This document shows, in pieces, positions 53,126 to 61,618 of a stretch of DNA of 64,000 nucleotides (positions are counted from its first letter, which is position 1; every line of letters begins with the position of its first letter). The notes beneath the pieces were generated by a model that had not been told where the DNA came from, did no database searches, and was given only the letters and a program-made list of their open reading frames with translations. A program made the translations under genes and the position numbers. Origin of the DNA: Pilimelia anulata. GTDB taxonomy: Bacteria; Actinomycetota; Actinomycetes; Mycobacteriales; Micromonosporaceae. The stretch lies in assembly GCF_014647895.1 (NCBI RefSeq), contig NZ_BMQB01000012.1:62001-126000 (forward strand), written 5' to 3'.

Positions 53126-54189
53126 GGGCGCAGCCGCAGGGTGCACTGGTCGCCGACGACGAGCTGGTGGGTGTTGGGGGTGCGGGCGGCGCGGGTGATC
53201 TCGGCGTCCCGGCCGATCAGCGACGCCTCGATCCGCGACACCCCGCGCACGGCCGAGGACTCGAACATGATCGAGTATTCGATCTCGGCGTCCTCGACGG
53301 TGCACCGGTCGCCGATGGAGGTGAACGGGCCGACGTAGGAGCGGACGACCTTGCTGTCGGCGCCGATGACCAGCGGCCCGCGCAGCACCGCCTGCTCGAC
53401 GACCGCGCCGGCCTCGACGACGACGGGGCCGGTGATGTCGGTGAGGTCGTCGACGGTCCCGTCGATGCGGGTGGTGGTGGACTGCAGGACCATCCGGTTG
53501 CACTCCAGCATGTCCCGGACCCGGCCGGTGTCCTTCCAGTACCCGGTGACCAGGTGCGAGTGCACCCGGTGCTGGTGGTCGATCAGCCACTGCACCGCGT
53601 CGGTGATCTCCAGCTCCCCGCGCGCCGACGGGCGGACCGCGCGGACGGCGTCGTGGATGACCGGCCGGAACAGGTACACCCCGACGATGGCCAGGTCGCT
53701 GCTGGGCGCCTCGGGCTTCTCCTCCAGGCCGACGATCTCGCCGCTGCGGCCGAGCTGCGCCACCCCGTACGAGCGGGGGTCGTCGACGGGGGTGAGCAGG
53801 ATCTGCGCGTCGTAGTCGCCGGCCCGGAACGCGTCCACGATGTCGTTGATGCCGCCGACGAGGAAGTTGTCGCCCAGGTACATGACGAAGTCGTCGTCGC
53901 CGAGGAACTCGCGGGCGATCAGCACGCAGTGGGCGAGTCCCAGCGGCGCTTCCTGCGGAATGTAAGTCAGCCGCACCCCGAACGCCGACCCGTCGCCCAG
54001 CGCCGCCCGGATCTGGTCGCCGGTGTCGCCGACGACGATGCCGATGTCGGTGATCCCCGCCGCCCGGATCGCCTCCAGCCCGTAGTGCAGCACGGGCTTG
54101 TTGGCGACCGGGAAGAGCTGCTTGGCGGAGGTGTGGGTGAGCGGGCGCAGCCGGGTTCCCCGGCCGCCCGCGAGCACGAGCGCTTTCAT
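53122..54189 (-). CDS. rmlA: Glucose-1-phosphate thymidylyltransferase
   Basis: A 355-residue nucleotidyltransferase of the long (StrD-like) type: MKALVLAGGRGTRLRPLTHT, AKQLFPVANKPVLHYGLEAI, FVMYLGDNFLVGG, YGVAQLGRSGEIVGLEEKPE and GYWKDTGRVRDMLECNRMVL, then a C-terminal beta-helix (GPVVVEAGAVVEQAVLRGPL). It makes dTDP-glucose from dTTP and glucose 1-phosphate, the first step for dTDP-deoxysugars. ATG 54189 starts the operon with rmlB. The extra helix domain could be regulatory. Confidence 0.96.
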   Translation of the reverse strand: MKALVLAGGRGTRLRPLTHTSAKQLFPVANKPVLHYGLEAIRAAGITDIGIVVGDTGDQIRAALGDGSAFGVRLTYIPQEAPLGLAHCVLIAREFLGDDDFVMYLGDNFLVGGINDIVDAFRAGDYDAQILLTPVDDPRSYGVAQLGRSGEIVGLEEKPEAPSSDLAIVGVYLFRPVIHDAVRAVRPSARGELEITDAVQWLIDHQHRVHSHLVTGYWKDTGRVRDMLECNRMVLQSTTTRIDGTVDDLTDITGPVVVEAGAVVEQAVLRGPLVIGADSKVVRSYVGPFTSIGDRCTVEDAEIEYSIMFESSAVRGVSRIEASLIGRDAEITRAARTPNTHQLVVGDQCTLRLRP

Positions 54190-54527
54190 GACGATTCGAG
54201 TCCTTACCGGAGGTGTCCGGCGCCCGACCGGGCGCCCGCAGTGTCATACCCGACAATCCGGATAACGACGGCCACAACCGCCCTGACACGCCCGAACCCC
54301 CGATCGCGCCCGACACCCGGGGTGCGCCGCCCCGAAGGATGCGGTCCCCGCACCCCGGGGCCCGGTAGAGTGGCCGCCGCCGGCGGGAACAGCCGGCCAC
54401 GACGAGCGCCGGGGGAGGTGGGACCGATTCCCGTACCAGCGGTTCGGGCACCCCACCCGGGCGGCGCCGCGGCGACCCCGCGGTAGCCCCGGCGGCCGGG
54501 GCGCCCGCGACTCCGGAGGTTGTCGCC
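54190..54527. other. 338-bp divergent intergenic region
   Basis: It holds promoters for rmlA (minus) and the HemK-like gene (plus). TAGAGT at 54366-54371 is a plausible -10 for the plus side. No repeat or gene-like frame is convincing. Confidence 0.45.
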
Positions 54528-55328
54528 GTGTACTCCCCCGATCTGCCCGCCCTCACCCGCACCCTGCGCGCCGCCGGATGCGTCTTCGCCGAGGACGAGG
54601 CCCGCCTGCTCGCCGACCGGGCCCGCACCGCCGCCGAACTCGCCGACCTCGTCCGCCGCCGCGCCGCCGGCCGGCCGCTGGAGCACCTGCTCGGCTGGGC
54701 CGAGTTCTGCGGCCTGCGCGTCGCCGTCGACCCGGGCGTGTTCGTCCCCCGCCGCCGCACCGGCCTGCTCGCCGCCCGCGCCCTGGCCGCCGCCGCGCCG
54801 GGCGCGGTCGTCGTCGACCTGTGCTGCGGGTCCGGGGCCATCGGCGCCGTCCTGCTCGCCGCCGGTACCGGCCTGGAAGTCCACGCCGCCGACATCGACG
54901 CCGCCGCCGTGGCCTGCGCCCGCCGCAACCTCGCCCCGCACGGCCGGGTCTGGCACGGCGACCTGTACGCGCCCCTGCCGCCCGCATTGCGGGGCCGGGT
55001 GGGGGTGCTCGTCGCCAACGCCCCGTACGTGCCGTCGGCGGACCTGCCGCTGCTGCCGCCCGAGGCCCGGCTGCACGAGCCGCGCACCGCGCTGGACGGC
55101 GGCGCCGACGGCCTGGCCGTCCAGCGGCGGGTGGTCGCCGACGCCGGCGACTGGCTCGCCCCCGGCGGGCACCTGCTCATCGAGACCAGCGCCGGCCGCG
55201 CCCCGGCCACCGCCGCCCTGGTCGCCGCCGCCGGCCTGGCCGCCCGGGTGGTCGCCGACCCGGACCTCGACGCCACCGCCGTCGTCGGCGTCCGCGTGTC
55301 GGGGGGCCGTGACAGGATGCGGCCATGA
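54528..55328 (+). CDS. Putative protein N5-glutamine methyltransferase (HemK-like)
   Basis: A 266-residue methyltransferase: RRAAGRPLEHLLGWAEFCGL, VFVPRRRTGLLAARA, SAM motif VVDLCCGSGAIGAVLLAA, and NAPYVPSADLPLLPPEA. HemK/PrmC has NPPY at the catalytic position; here it is NAPY, as seen in a related actinobacterial subgroup. It may methylate another protein or a small molecule instead of release factors (inference). The GTG at 54528 follows GGAGG at a slightly short distance. ATGA overlap with the next gene. Confidence 0.85.
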   Translation: MYSPDLPALTRTLRAAGCVFAEDEARLLADRARTAAELADLVRRRAAGRPLEHLLGWAEFCGLRVAVDPGVFVPRRRTGLLAARALAAAAPGAVVVDLCCGSGAIGAVLLAAGTGLEVHAADIDAAAVACARRNLAPHGRVWHGDLYAPLPPALRGRVGVLVANAPYVPSADLPLLPPEARLHEPRTALDGGADGLAVQRRVVADAGDWLAPGGHLLIETSAGRAPATAALVAAAGLAARVVADPDLDATAVVGVRVSGGRDRMRP

Positions 55329-56410
55329 GCGCACGCAGCACCCCGCGGACCGTCCCCGCCCGCGACGTCGGGCCGCTGCGCCTGGCCGCCCAGGGCCTGA
55401 TCGGACCCGCCGCCGGCGACCCCGCCGACGCCGTCCGCCGGCTGCTCGCCGCCCAGGCCCAGGACCTGCCCGGCGCGGTCACCGCCGTCGCCCTGCGCAC
55501 CGCCGGCCGCACCCACGCCACCGTCCGCGCCGCCCTCGACGACGGGCGGGTCGTACGGTCGTGGCCGATGCGCGGCACCCTGCACTTCACCGCCGCCGAG
55601 GACCTCGGCTGGCTGCAAGCCCTCACCACCGACCGGCTCATCGCCGGCGCCGCCCGCCGCCGCGCCGCCCTCGCCCTCGACGACGCCGCCCTCGACCGCG
55701 CCCGCGACCTGGCCCTGGCCGCGCTCGCCGGCGGGCGGCGGCTGCGCCGCGACGCCCTGTACGCGGCGTGGAACGACGGCGGCGTCGACACCGGCGGGCA
55801 GCGCGGCTACCACCTGCTGTGGCACACGGCGCAGACCGGCGCGGTGGTGTTCGGGCCGACCGACGGGCGGGAGCAGGCCATCGTCCGCGCCGACGAGTGG
55901 ATCACCGCGCCGCGGGCGCCCGCACACCCGCTGGCCGAACTGGCCCTGCGCTTCTTCACCGGCCACGGGCCCGCCACCGACGCCGACCTGGCCCGCTGGG
56001 TGGGCCTGCCGCTGCGCGACGTCCGGACCGGGCTGGCCGAGGTCGCCGACCGGCTCGACGCCGTCACCGTCGACGGGCGGGTGCACTACCTCGACCCGGC
56101 CGTACCGGACCTGCTCGCCGACCACCGGCGCGCCGCCGGCGCGGTCCTGCTGCTGCCCGGCTTCGACGAGTTCGTCCTCGGCTACGCCGACCGCGGCGCC
56201 GTCCTGCCCGCCGAGTACGCGCAGCTCATCGTCCCCGGCAACAACGGCATGTTCCGGGCGACCGTCGTCGCCGGCGGGCAGGTCGTCGGCGTGTGGGGGC
56301 ACGGCGGCCGCAAGAGCGCCCGGACGGTCGCGGCCACGCCGTTCACGACGTTCTCCGCCGACCGGGAGCGCCGCATCACCGCCGCGTACGGGGCCCTCCC
56401 GACCGACTGA
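55325..56410 (+). CDS. HTH_42 winged-helix protein (AlkZ/AlkX-like)
   Basis: A 361-residue protein of the PF06224 family: repeated winged helices with ADAVRRLLAAQAQDLPGAVT, VVRSWPMRGTLHFTAAEDLG, HPLAELALRFFTGHGPATDA and LLLPGFDEFVLGYADR. The QAQ in LLAAQAQDL matches the catalytic QxQ/QxD of AlkZ/YcaQ DNA glycosylases that unhook cross-linked or alkylated bases. It could protect against a genotoxic metabolite. Its ATG overlaps the HemK-like stop. The 3' end overlaps the convergent protease gene by 35 bp. Confidence 0.87.
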   Translation: MSARSTPRTVPARDVGPLRLAAQGLIGPAAGDPADAVRRLLAAQAQDLPGAVTAVALRTAGRTHATVRAALDDGRVVRSWPMRGTLHFTAAEDLGWLQALTTDRLIAGAARRRAALALDDAALDRARDLALAALAGGRRLRRDALYAAWNDGGVDTGGQRGYHLLWHTAQTGAVVFGPTDGREQAIVRADEWITAPRAPAHPLAELALRFFTGHGPATDADLARWVGLPLRDVRTGLAEVADRLDAVTVDGRVHYLDPAVPDLLADHRRAAGAVLLLPGFDEFVLGYADRGAVLPAEYAQLIVPGNNGMFRATVVAGGQVVGVWGHGGRKSARTVAATPFTTFSADRERRITAAYGALPTD

Positions 56411-57773
56411 CCACCTGCCGCCCACCTGCCGCGCCGCCCGGCGGCGGGTTGCGGGCCGCTGCCGGGCGCGCCCGGGTGGGGGCAGGGCCTCGGGCCGGCG
56501 GCGCCACGTACAGCAGCCGCCCGGGGCTGCCCTTCGGGTCGCCGACGGTGTCGCCGGTGGCCGCCCCGACGAGCCGCTGCTCCACCTGCCGCGGGGTGAG
56601 GGCCGGTTCGCGGTGCAGCAGCAGCGCCGCGGCGGCGGCCGCGTGCGGGGCGGCGAACGACGTGCCGGTCCCGCCGGTCATCCGGTCGTCGGTCTTGTGC
56701 CACGGTCCGGCGATGCCGTTGCCGGGGGCGAACAGGTCCACGCAGCCGCCGGCGTTGGAGCCGGCCCAGCGCTTGTCGTCGCGGCTGGTCGCGGCGACGG
56801 TGATGGCCTCGCGGACCCCGGCGGGGCTGACGGTGCAGGCGTCCTTGCCGTTGTCGTTGCCGGCCGCGACGACGAACGTGATCCCGTCGGCGATGCCCTT
56901 GCGGACCGGTTCGTCGCCGGCCGGGTTCCTCGGCGACGCCATCGACATGTTCGCCACCGCGGGGGCGCCGTCGGGGTGCTGTCCGATCATCCAGTCGATC
57001 GCCCTGGCGACGTTGGCCCACAGGCCCCCGCCGCCGCAGTTGAGGGTGCGCACGGCGGTGACGGTGGCGTCGCGGGTGACGCCGACGGTCGCGCCGGTGA
57101 TCACCCCGGCGACGAACGTGCCGTGGCCGTTGCAGTCCTGCGGCTGCATGTCGTTGTCGACCACGTCGATGCCGGCGGCGATCCGGCCGGCCAGTTCGAC
57201 GTGGGTGGCGCGGGCGCCGCTGTCCAGCACGTACACGGTGACGCCGGCGGCGGGGCCGGGGGTGTAGGACCCGTCCAGGGGCAGGGTGCGCTGGTCGATG
57301 CGGTCCTGCCCCCACGAGCGGGCGCCGGGCGGCCCGCCGGCCCGGCCGGTGGGGTGGACCCATTCGTCGGCGGCGACGTACGCCACGGCGGGGTCGGCGG
57401 CCAGCCGGCGGGCGGTGCGGGCGTCGGCGAGGGCGAGGAAGCCGTGCAGGGCGCGCCGGTAGGTGTGGGCGACGCGGCCGCCGTACCGGGCGGTCAGGTC
57501 CGCCGCGACCGCCGGGACCGCGGCGGCGGCGACCCGGGACCCGGCGAGGCCGACCAGGTACCGGCCGGGCGCGGCGTCCGGCCCGCCGGGGAAGAACCGC
57601 CCCGCACCGGCGCTCTCCTCGCCGGCGACGGTCCCGCCGCCGGCCGCGGGCAGCGCGACGCCCGGGTCGGGCCAGCGCGGCCCGGCGGCGGGTTCGGCGG
57701 CGAACCCGGCCGCGGGCGGCAGGAGCAGCGTGCTGCCGAGGACGGCGGCGGACAGGCGGATGACCGGGTGCAT
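56376..57773 (-). CDS. Secreted S8 family serine protease
   Basis: A 465-residue subtilase. Signal peptide residues 1-25 (VIRLSAAVLGSTLLLPPAAG), I9-type propeptide about residues 60-140 (PGRYLVGLAG, YRRALHGFLALADART), then catalytic Asp in VTVYVLDSGARATHVEL, His in QDCNGHGTFVAGVI, oxyanion Asn in FVVAAGNDNGKDACTV and Ser in GGTGTSFAAPHAAAAAALLL. It resembles thermitase/aqualysin proteases. The last about 40 residues are Pro/Arg/Ala-rich and encoded across the overlapping 3' end of the HTH_42 gene, so the tail may be a stop-loss extension (inference). Confidence 0.92.
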   Translation of the reverse strand: MHPVIRLSAAVLGSTLLLPPAAGFAAEPAAGPRWPDPGVALPAAGGGTVAGEESAGAGRFFPGGPDAAPGRYLVGLAGSRVAAAAVPAVAADLTARYGGRVAHTYRRALHGFLALADARTARRLAADPAVAYVAADEWVHPTGRAGGPPGARSWGQDRIDQRTLPLDGSYTPGPAAGVTVYVLDSGARATHVELAGRIAAGIDVVDNDMQPQDCNGHGTFVAGVITGATVGVTRDATVTAVRTLNCGGGGLWANVARAIDWMIGQHPDGAPAVANMSMASPRNPAGDEPVRKGIADGITFVVAAGNDNGKDACTVSPAGVREAITVAATSRDDKRWAGSNAGGCVDLFAPGNGIAGPWHKTDDRMTGGTGTSFAAPHAAAAAALLLHREPALTPRQVEQRLVGAATGDTVGDPKGSPGRLLYVAPPARGPAPTRARPAAARNPPPGGAAGGRQVVSRSGGPRTRR

Positions 57774-57804
57774 GGGCGGCCCTTCGACGATCCGGGTGGG
57801 CGCT

Positions 57805-57832
57805 CGTGAACACGTCAGGACGCGCGTTCACG
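57805..57832. promoter_or_regulatory. Inverted repeat before protease gene
   Basis: CGTGAAC (57805-57811) and GTTCACG (57826-57832) are inverted repeats about 32 bp upstream of the protease ATG (57773). Size and position fit an operator. Confidence 0.4.
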
Positions 57833-57943
57833 GACAGCGGGGCGATTTCACAGGAGCGGGGTGTGTATCCGTACTCCACATTCGCCACCGACGGCCCATA
57901 CAGTCAACATCATCGATGGGTCATCGCATCGGGGTGCGAAACG

Positions 57944-58735
57944 TCAGCCCGCGGGCGACCACACGTACGGCGTCGTCGTCGTCAGCGCCGTGAAACCCAG
58001 CCGCTGCAGGATCGGCCGGCTGTCGTCCGACGCGTCCACCTGCAGATACGGCACGCCGGCCGCCGCCGCGAGCGCCGCCCGGTGCGCCACCAGCGCCCGG
58101 TAGACCCCCCGCCCCCGCCACGGCGCCGCCGTCGACCCGCCCCACAGCCCGGCGAAGTCCACCCCCGGGGTCAGGACCAGCCACGCCGCCGACACCAGCT
58201 CCGGGCCGGCCTCGGCGGCGACGATCCGCAGCCCGTCCGGGTTCGCCGTCCGGCGGGCGCGCAGGTCGGCGGCCAGCCAGGCCATGTCCTCGCCCCACAC
58301 CGCCGACTGCATCGCCGCGATCCGGTCCAGGTCGGCGTCCGCGGACACCTCCCGCAGCCGCACCCCCGCCGGCGGGGCGGCCGGCGCGGCGATCGCCGCG
58401 GTGGGGGCGACCACCACCGTCTCCCGGTCCTCCGGCGCGAACCCCGCCGCCGCGAGCCGCCGCGGCAGGTCCGCCGGCCGGTCGTGGCCGTACGTCTTCC
58501 ACTCGACCGCCTCGCCGCGGTCGGCGAAGAAGTCGCGCTGCCGGGCGATCAGCGCATCCAGGTCGGCGCCGGACAGGCCCGGGTCGCGGCGGGCGCACAC
58601 GAACCCGCGGTGCTGGCCCACCACCCGCATCAGCGGCCCGTCCCACTCGGTCACCACCCCGGCGGGCGGCCGCGACTCGCTGGCGAAGCGGAGTTGGTCG
58701 TCGAAAGCGGCGAGCAGCCGCGCGGAATCTGCCAC
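57944..58735 (-). CDS. GNAT family N-acetyltransferase
   Basis: A 263-residue protein. The GNAT fold is in residues 125-255, with APWRGRGVYRALVAHRAAL (the acetyl-CoA R/Q-x2-G-x-G/A motif as RGRGVY) and VDASDDSRPILQRLGF at the end. The N-terminal 120 residues (LLAAFDDQLRFASESRPPAG) form a second, degenerate GNAT-like or linker domain seen in similar actinobacterial proteins. Substrate unknown. ATG 58735 starts ADSARLLAAF. Confidence 0.86.
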   Translation of the reverse strand: MADSARLLAAFDDQLRFASESRPPAGVVTEWDGPLMRVVGQHRGFVCARRDPGLSGADLDALIARQRDFFADRGEAVEWKTYGHDRPADLPRRLAAAGFAPEDRETVVVAPTAAIAAPAAPPAGVRLREVSADADLDRIAAMQSAVWGEDMAWLAADLRARRTANPDGLRIVAAEAGPELVSAAWLVLTPGVDFAGLWGGSTAAPWRGRGVYRALVAHRAALAAAAGVPYLQVDASDDSRPILQRLGFTALTTTTPYVWSPAG

Positions 58736-58789
58736 CCCACCAGCCTAGGAACCGGTCCGGGCCGCCGCGACCGACTCGCTGCCGCCGGG

Positions 58790-59809
58790 TCAGTCGGTGG
58801 GCAGGAGGGTGGCGAAGCCGCGGGTCGCCGCGTTCCCCGCCGACGTCCCGGCGTGGATCAGCACCGGATTCCCGGACAGGTGCTTGACCAGCAGCGCCAC
58901 CTCCACCGACGTACAGCCGCGCAGCCGCTCGCGGGGCAGGTCGACGGTGTTCGTGGCCGACAGGTGGTGCTTGGCGGTGCTGATCCGGTGCTCCGGCGGG
59001 GCCAGGTCCGCGCCGCAGTCCGCGCCGTCCGCGGCCCGCGGCCGCACCTCGATGGACGTGTCCACCACGCTGCCGTCGACGTCGGCGGAGCCGCCCGCGC
59101 AGCCGGGGATCGACGAGTTCGCCTTGCAGGTACTCAGCGCCGCGTCCTGCCCCACCCGCACCGCCGCGTCGCCGTCCGGCAGCGGGTACACCGCCCTCAG
59201 CACCCGGGCCGACTCGCCGCCGGCGACCCGGGTCGCGTCGGCCGCCGGCAGCGTCCAGCGGCTCGCCTCCGGCGCCGCCAGCCGGGTCAGCCGCGCCCCG
59301 GCCGGGATCCGCATCGTCACCCTCCGGTCGCCGGTGATGATCGTCGAGTACGACGAGATGCGCAGCCGGCAGGTGAACTCCCCGTCCGCCGGCGCCACGA
59401 ACAGCCAGCGCAGGTCGGGCTCCACGCCCTTCTCCCCCGGCGGGACCAGGTTCGTCGCCCAGTACGCCCCCTGCTCCGCCGACCGGTCCAGCTTCGGGCC
59501 GGCACACGACACCGCGAACGTGTTGCCCACGTTGTCGCCCGCCGCGAGCGCGGTCACCGGCCGGGTCGACAGGTCCGCGGCCACCAGCCGCGCCGCCCGG
59601 CCCGCCCGGGCCGGGAACGTGATCGCCGTACCCGGAATGTCCCGCAGCGCCGCCCGGCGGGTCACGTCGTACACGAACTCCGGCGCCCCGTCGCCGGCCG
59701 CCGCCAGCGTCGGCCACGCCACCCCCGCCGTCAACAGCAGCGCAGCCAGCGGCCACACCCGCCGCACCGTCCGACCACCGTTCCCGCGATTTCCGTGCCC
59801 GTGGCGCAC
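58790..59809 (-). CDS. Secreted protein of unknown function
   Basis: A 339-residue protein with an N-terminal signal peptide (RRVWPLAALLLTAGVAWPTL, AAAGDG). The mature part has five or six Cys likely forming disulfides (AVSCAGPK, FTCRLR, STCKAN, GCAGG, DCGADL, RGCTSV), and a beta-rich look (VTMRIPAGARLTRLAAPEAS). It is not a recognised enzyme. The stop is near 58790 with PTD, and the GTG at 59809 has GGTGGTGG upstream. It is divergent from the coiled-coil zinc-ribbon gene. Confidence 0.78.
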   Translation of the reverse strand: MRHGHGNRGNGGRTVRRVWPLAALLLTAGVAWPTLAAAGDGAPEFVYDVTRRAALRDIPGTAITFPARAGRAARLVAADLSTRPVTALAAGDNVGNTFAVSCAGPKLDRSAEQGAYWATNLVPPGEKGVEPDLRWLFVAPADGEFTCRLRISSYSTIITGDRRVTMRIPAGARLTRLAAPEASRWTLPAADATRVAGGESARVLRAVYPLPDGDAAVRVGQDAALSTCKANSSIPGCAGGSADVDGSVVDTSIEVRPRAADGADCGADLAPPEHRISTAKHHLSATNTVDLPRERLRGCTSVEVALLVKHLSGNPVLIHAGTSAGNAATRGFATLLPTD

Positions 59810-59922
59810 GCCACCACCACCCCGCCGATCGACAGACGTGAATAGTACCGGTTCCGGCCCGCCCCGCCACCCCGCACGTTGCTCCCCGGCAACCCCGCCG
59901 GCGGCCACTAAACTCCGACACC

Positions 59923-61068
59923 GTGGACACGATCGGCGACACCACCGAACCCCCGGCGGCCGAAACCGCCGCCCGCCCGTGCGCCCACTGCGGCAAGCCC
60001 GTACCGCAGCGCCACGCCGCCGGCCGGCCGTTCCGCTACTGCCGCGACAACGACGGCGCCTGCCAGCGCGCCACCCGCAACACCCGGCTCCGCCAGCGCA
60101 CCTCCCCCGGCCTCGCCGGCGACGTCGCCCGCACCCACGAACTCGTCGACCGGCTCGAAGCCGCCGCCGAAACCCTCGCCGTCGCCCTCGACGCCGAACT
60201 CTCCCCCACCGGCGTCGAACGGCAACTCGCCCGGGTCCGCGCCGAGACCGCCACCGCCGTCGCCGCCGCGCACACCGAACGCGACGACGCCCGCCGCGAC
60301 GCCGACACCCACCGCACCGCCCGCACCGCCGCCGAGACCGCCGCCGAAGCCGCCCGCGCCGACGCCGACGCCGCCACCGAACGCGCCGAAGCAGCCGACA
60401 CCGCCGCACACACCGCCAGGGTCGAGGCCGACGCGGCCCGCGCCGACGCCGCCACCGCCCGCGACCACCTCGCCGCCGCCGAACGCGCCCGGCAGGCCGC
60501 CGACACCGCCGCCGACAGCGCGCGCGCCGACGCCACCGCCGCCGCGGCCGCCAAGGACACCGCCGAGGCGCTCGCCGCCGCCCGCGCCGCCACCATCGAC
60601 GAACTCCGCGCCGCCGCCGCCGCCACCACCGCCGACCGGGACACCGCCCGCGCCGACGCTGCCGCGGCCCGCACCGAACGCGACACCGCCCGTACCGCCG
60701 CCGACACCGCCCGCGAACAGGCCCGCGCCGCCGACAGCCGCGCCCACGACGCCGCCGCGGCCGCCGACCGCAGCCGCGCCGCCGCCGACACCGCCCGCGC
60801 CGAAGCCGACCGGGCCGCCGCCGACCTCACCGCCGCCCGCACCGAACTCGACACCCTCCGTACCGCAATCGACACCGCCCGCGCCGAAACCCGGCAGGCC
60901 CACGACGACCGGCACCGCGCCGACGCCGCCGCCACCGCCGAGCGCACCCGCGCCGACGGCCTCGCCGCCGCCCTGCACGCCGCCGAGGCCCGCCTCGCCC
61001 CCCTCACCGAACAGGTCGGGCAGCTCGCCGCGGCGCTCGCCGCCCTCGGCGCCACCCGCCCCGGCTGA
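59923..61068 (+). CDS. Zinc-ribbon long coiled-coil protein
   Basis: A 381-residue protein. Residues 20-47 contain four Cys (C-x2-C-x16-C-x6-C: CAHCGKP, RYCRDNDGACQ), a likely zinc ribbon. Residues about 95-370 are an Ala/Arg/Glu/Asp/Thr-rich continuous coiled coil, with little else. It resembles KfrA- or Smc-like scaffold proteins but has no ATPase. The GTG at 59923 lies near the AT-rich TAAACTCC. It may be a nucleic-acid-binding rod (inference). It lies upstream of rbpA in the same direction; TAGAAT at 61132 gives rbpA its own promoter. Confidence 0.75.
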   Translation: MDTIGDTTEPPAAETAARPCAHCGKPVPQRHAAGRPFRYCRDNDGACQRATRNTRLRQRTSPGLAGDVARTHELVDRLEAAAETLAVALDAELSPTGVERQLARVRAETATAVAAAHTERDDARRDADTHRTARTAAETAAEAARADADAATERAEAADTAAHTARVEADAARADAATARDHLAAAERARQAADTAADSARADATAAAAAKDTAEALAAARAATIDELRAAAAATTADRDTARADAAAARTERDTARTAADTAREQARAADSRAHDAAAAADRSRAAADTARAEADRAAADLTAARTELDTLRTAIDTARAETRQAHDDRHRADAAATAERTRADGLAAALHAAEARLAPLTEQVGQLAAALAALGATRPG

Positions 61069-61131
61069 TCCCCGGCCGCCGCAACTGATCATCGGCGGCG
61101 CTCCGCCACGGCCGCCGCGCCGCCGGCGGCG

Positions 61132-61137
61132 TAGAAT
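61132..61137 (+). promoter_or_regulatory. -10 element for rbpA
   Basis: TAGAAT about 137 bp upstream of the rbpA ATG, leaving a leader of about 130 nt. No clear -35. Confidence 0.5.
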
Positions 61138-61274
61138 GGGCGTCCACGCCCGCCGCGGGACACCCGCCGGGGGCGCAGACCTCACCGCCGGCGGCGCGGG
61201 CCGCGCGGGAATCGCGGCGGCGGCACCGTCGTTGACACACGCGGACACCACGACCCGAAGGGGAAACAGCCGAC

Positions 61275-61616
61275 ATGGGCGAACGCATGCTGCGGGGCAG
61301 CCGACTGGGCGCGGTCAGCTACGAATCCGACCGCAACACCGAACTCGCGCCCAGGCAGACCCGCGAGTACCTGTGCGCCAAGGGCCACCGGTTCGAGGTG
61401 CCGTTCGCCGTCGACGCCGAGGTGCCGATCACCTGGGAGTGCAAGTTCGACGGCAGCGTCGCCCGCCTCGTCGACGGCAGCGAACCCGAGCAGAAGAAGG
61501 TCAAGCCCCCGCGCACCCACTGGGACATGCTCCTCGAACGGCGCTCCATCGCCGAACTGGAGGACATCCTCGCCGAACGACTCCAAGAGGTCCGCGCCCG
61601 CCGCGGCGGCGTCTGA
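61275..61616 (+). CDS. rbpA: RNA polymerase-binding protein RbpA
   Basis: A 113-residue essential transcription factor of actinobacteria. Its features are MLRGSRLGAVSYESDRNTE (N-terminal tail and core start), a zinc-ribbon-like core around YLCAKGHRFEVPFAVDAEVP and TWECKFDGSVARL, then a sigma-interacting domain HWDMLLERRSIAELEDILAE. It stabilises housekeeping sigma-RNAP complexes. Length is normal. The ATG at 61275 follows GAAGGGG. Convergent with fxsA, 3 bp apart. Confidence 0.97.
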   Translation: MGERMLRGSRLGAVSYESDRNTELAPRQTREYLCAKGHRFEVPFAVDAEVPITWECKFDGSVARLVDGSEPEQKKVKPPRTHWDMLLERRSIAELEDILAERLQEVRARRGGV

Positions 61617-61618
61617 CC

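Noticed and set aside
52154..56425. A 1423-codon minus-strand frame spanning rmlB and upstream DNA
   Set aside because: Only the last 323 codons have family sequence (RmlB); the rest is antisense to rmlA and two plus-strand genes.
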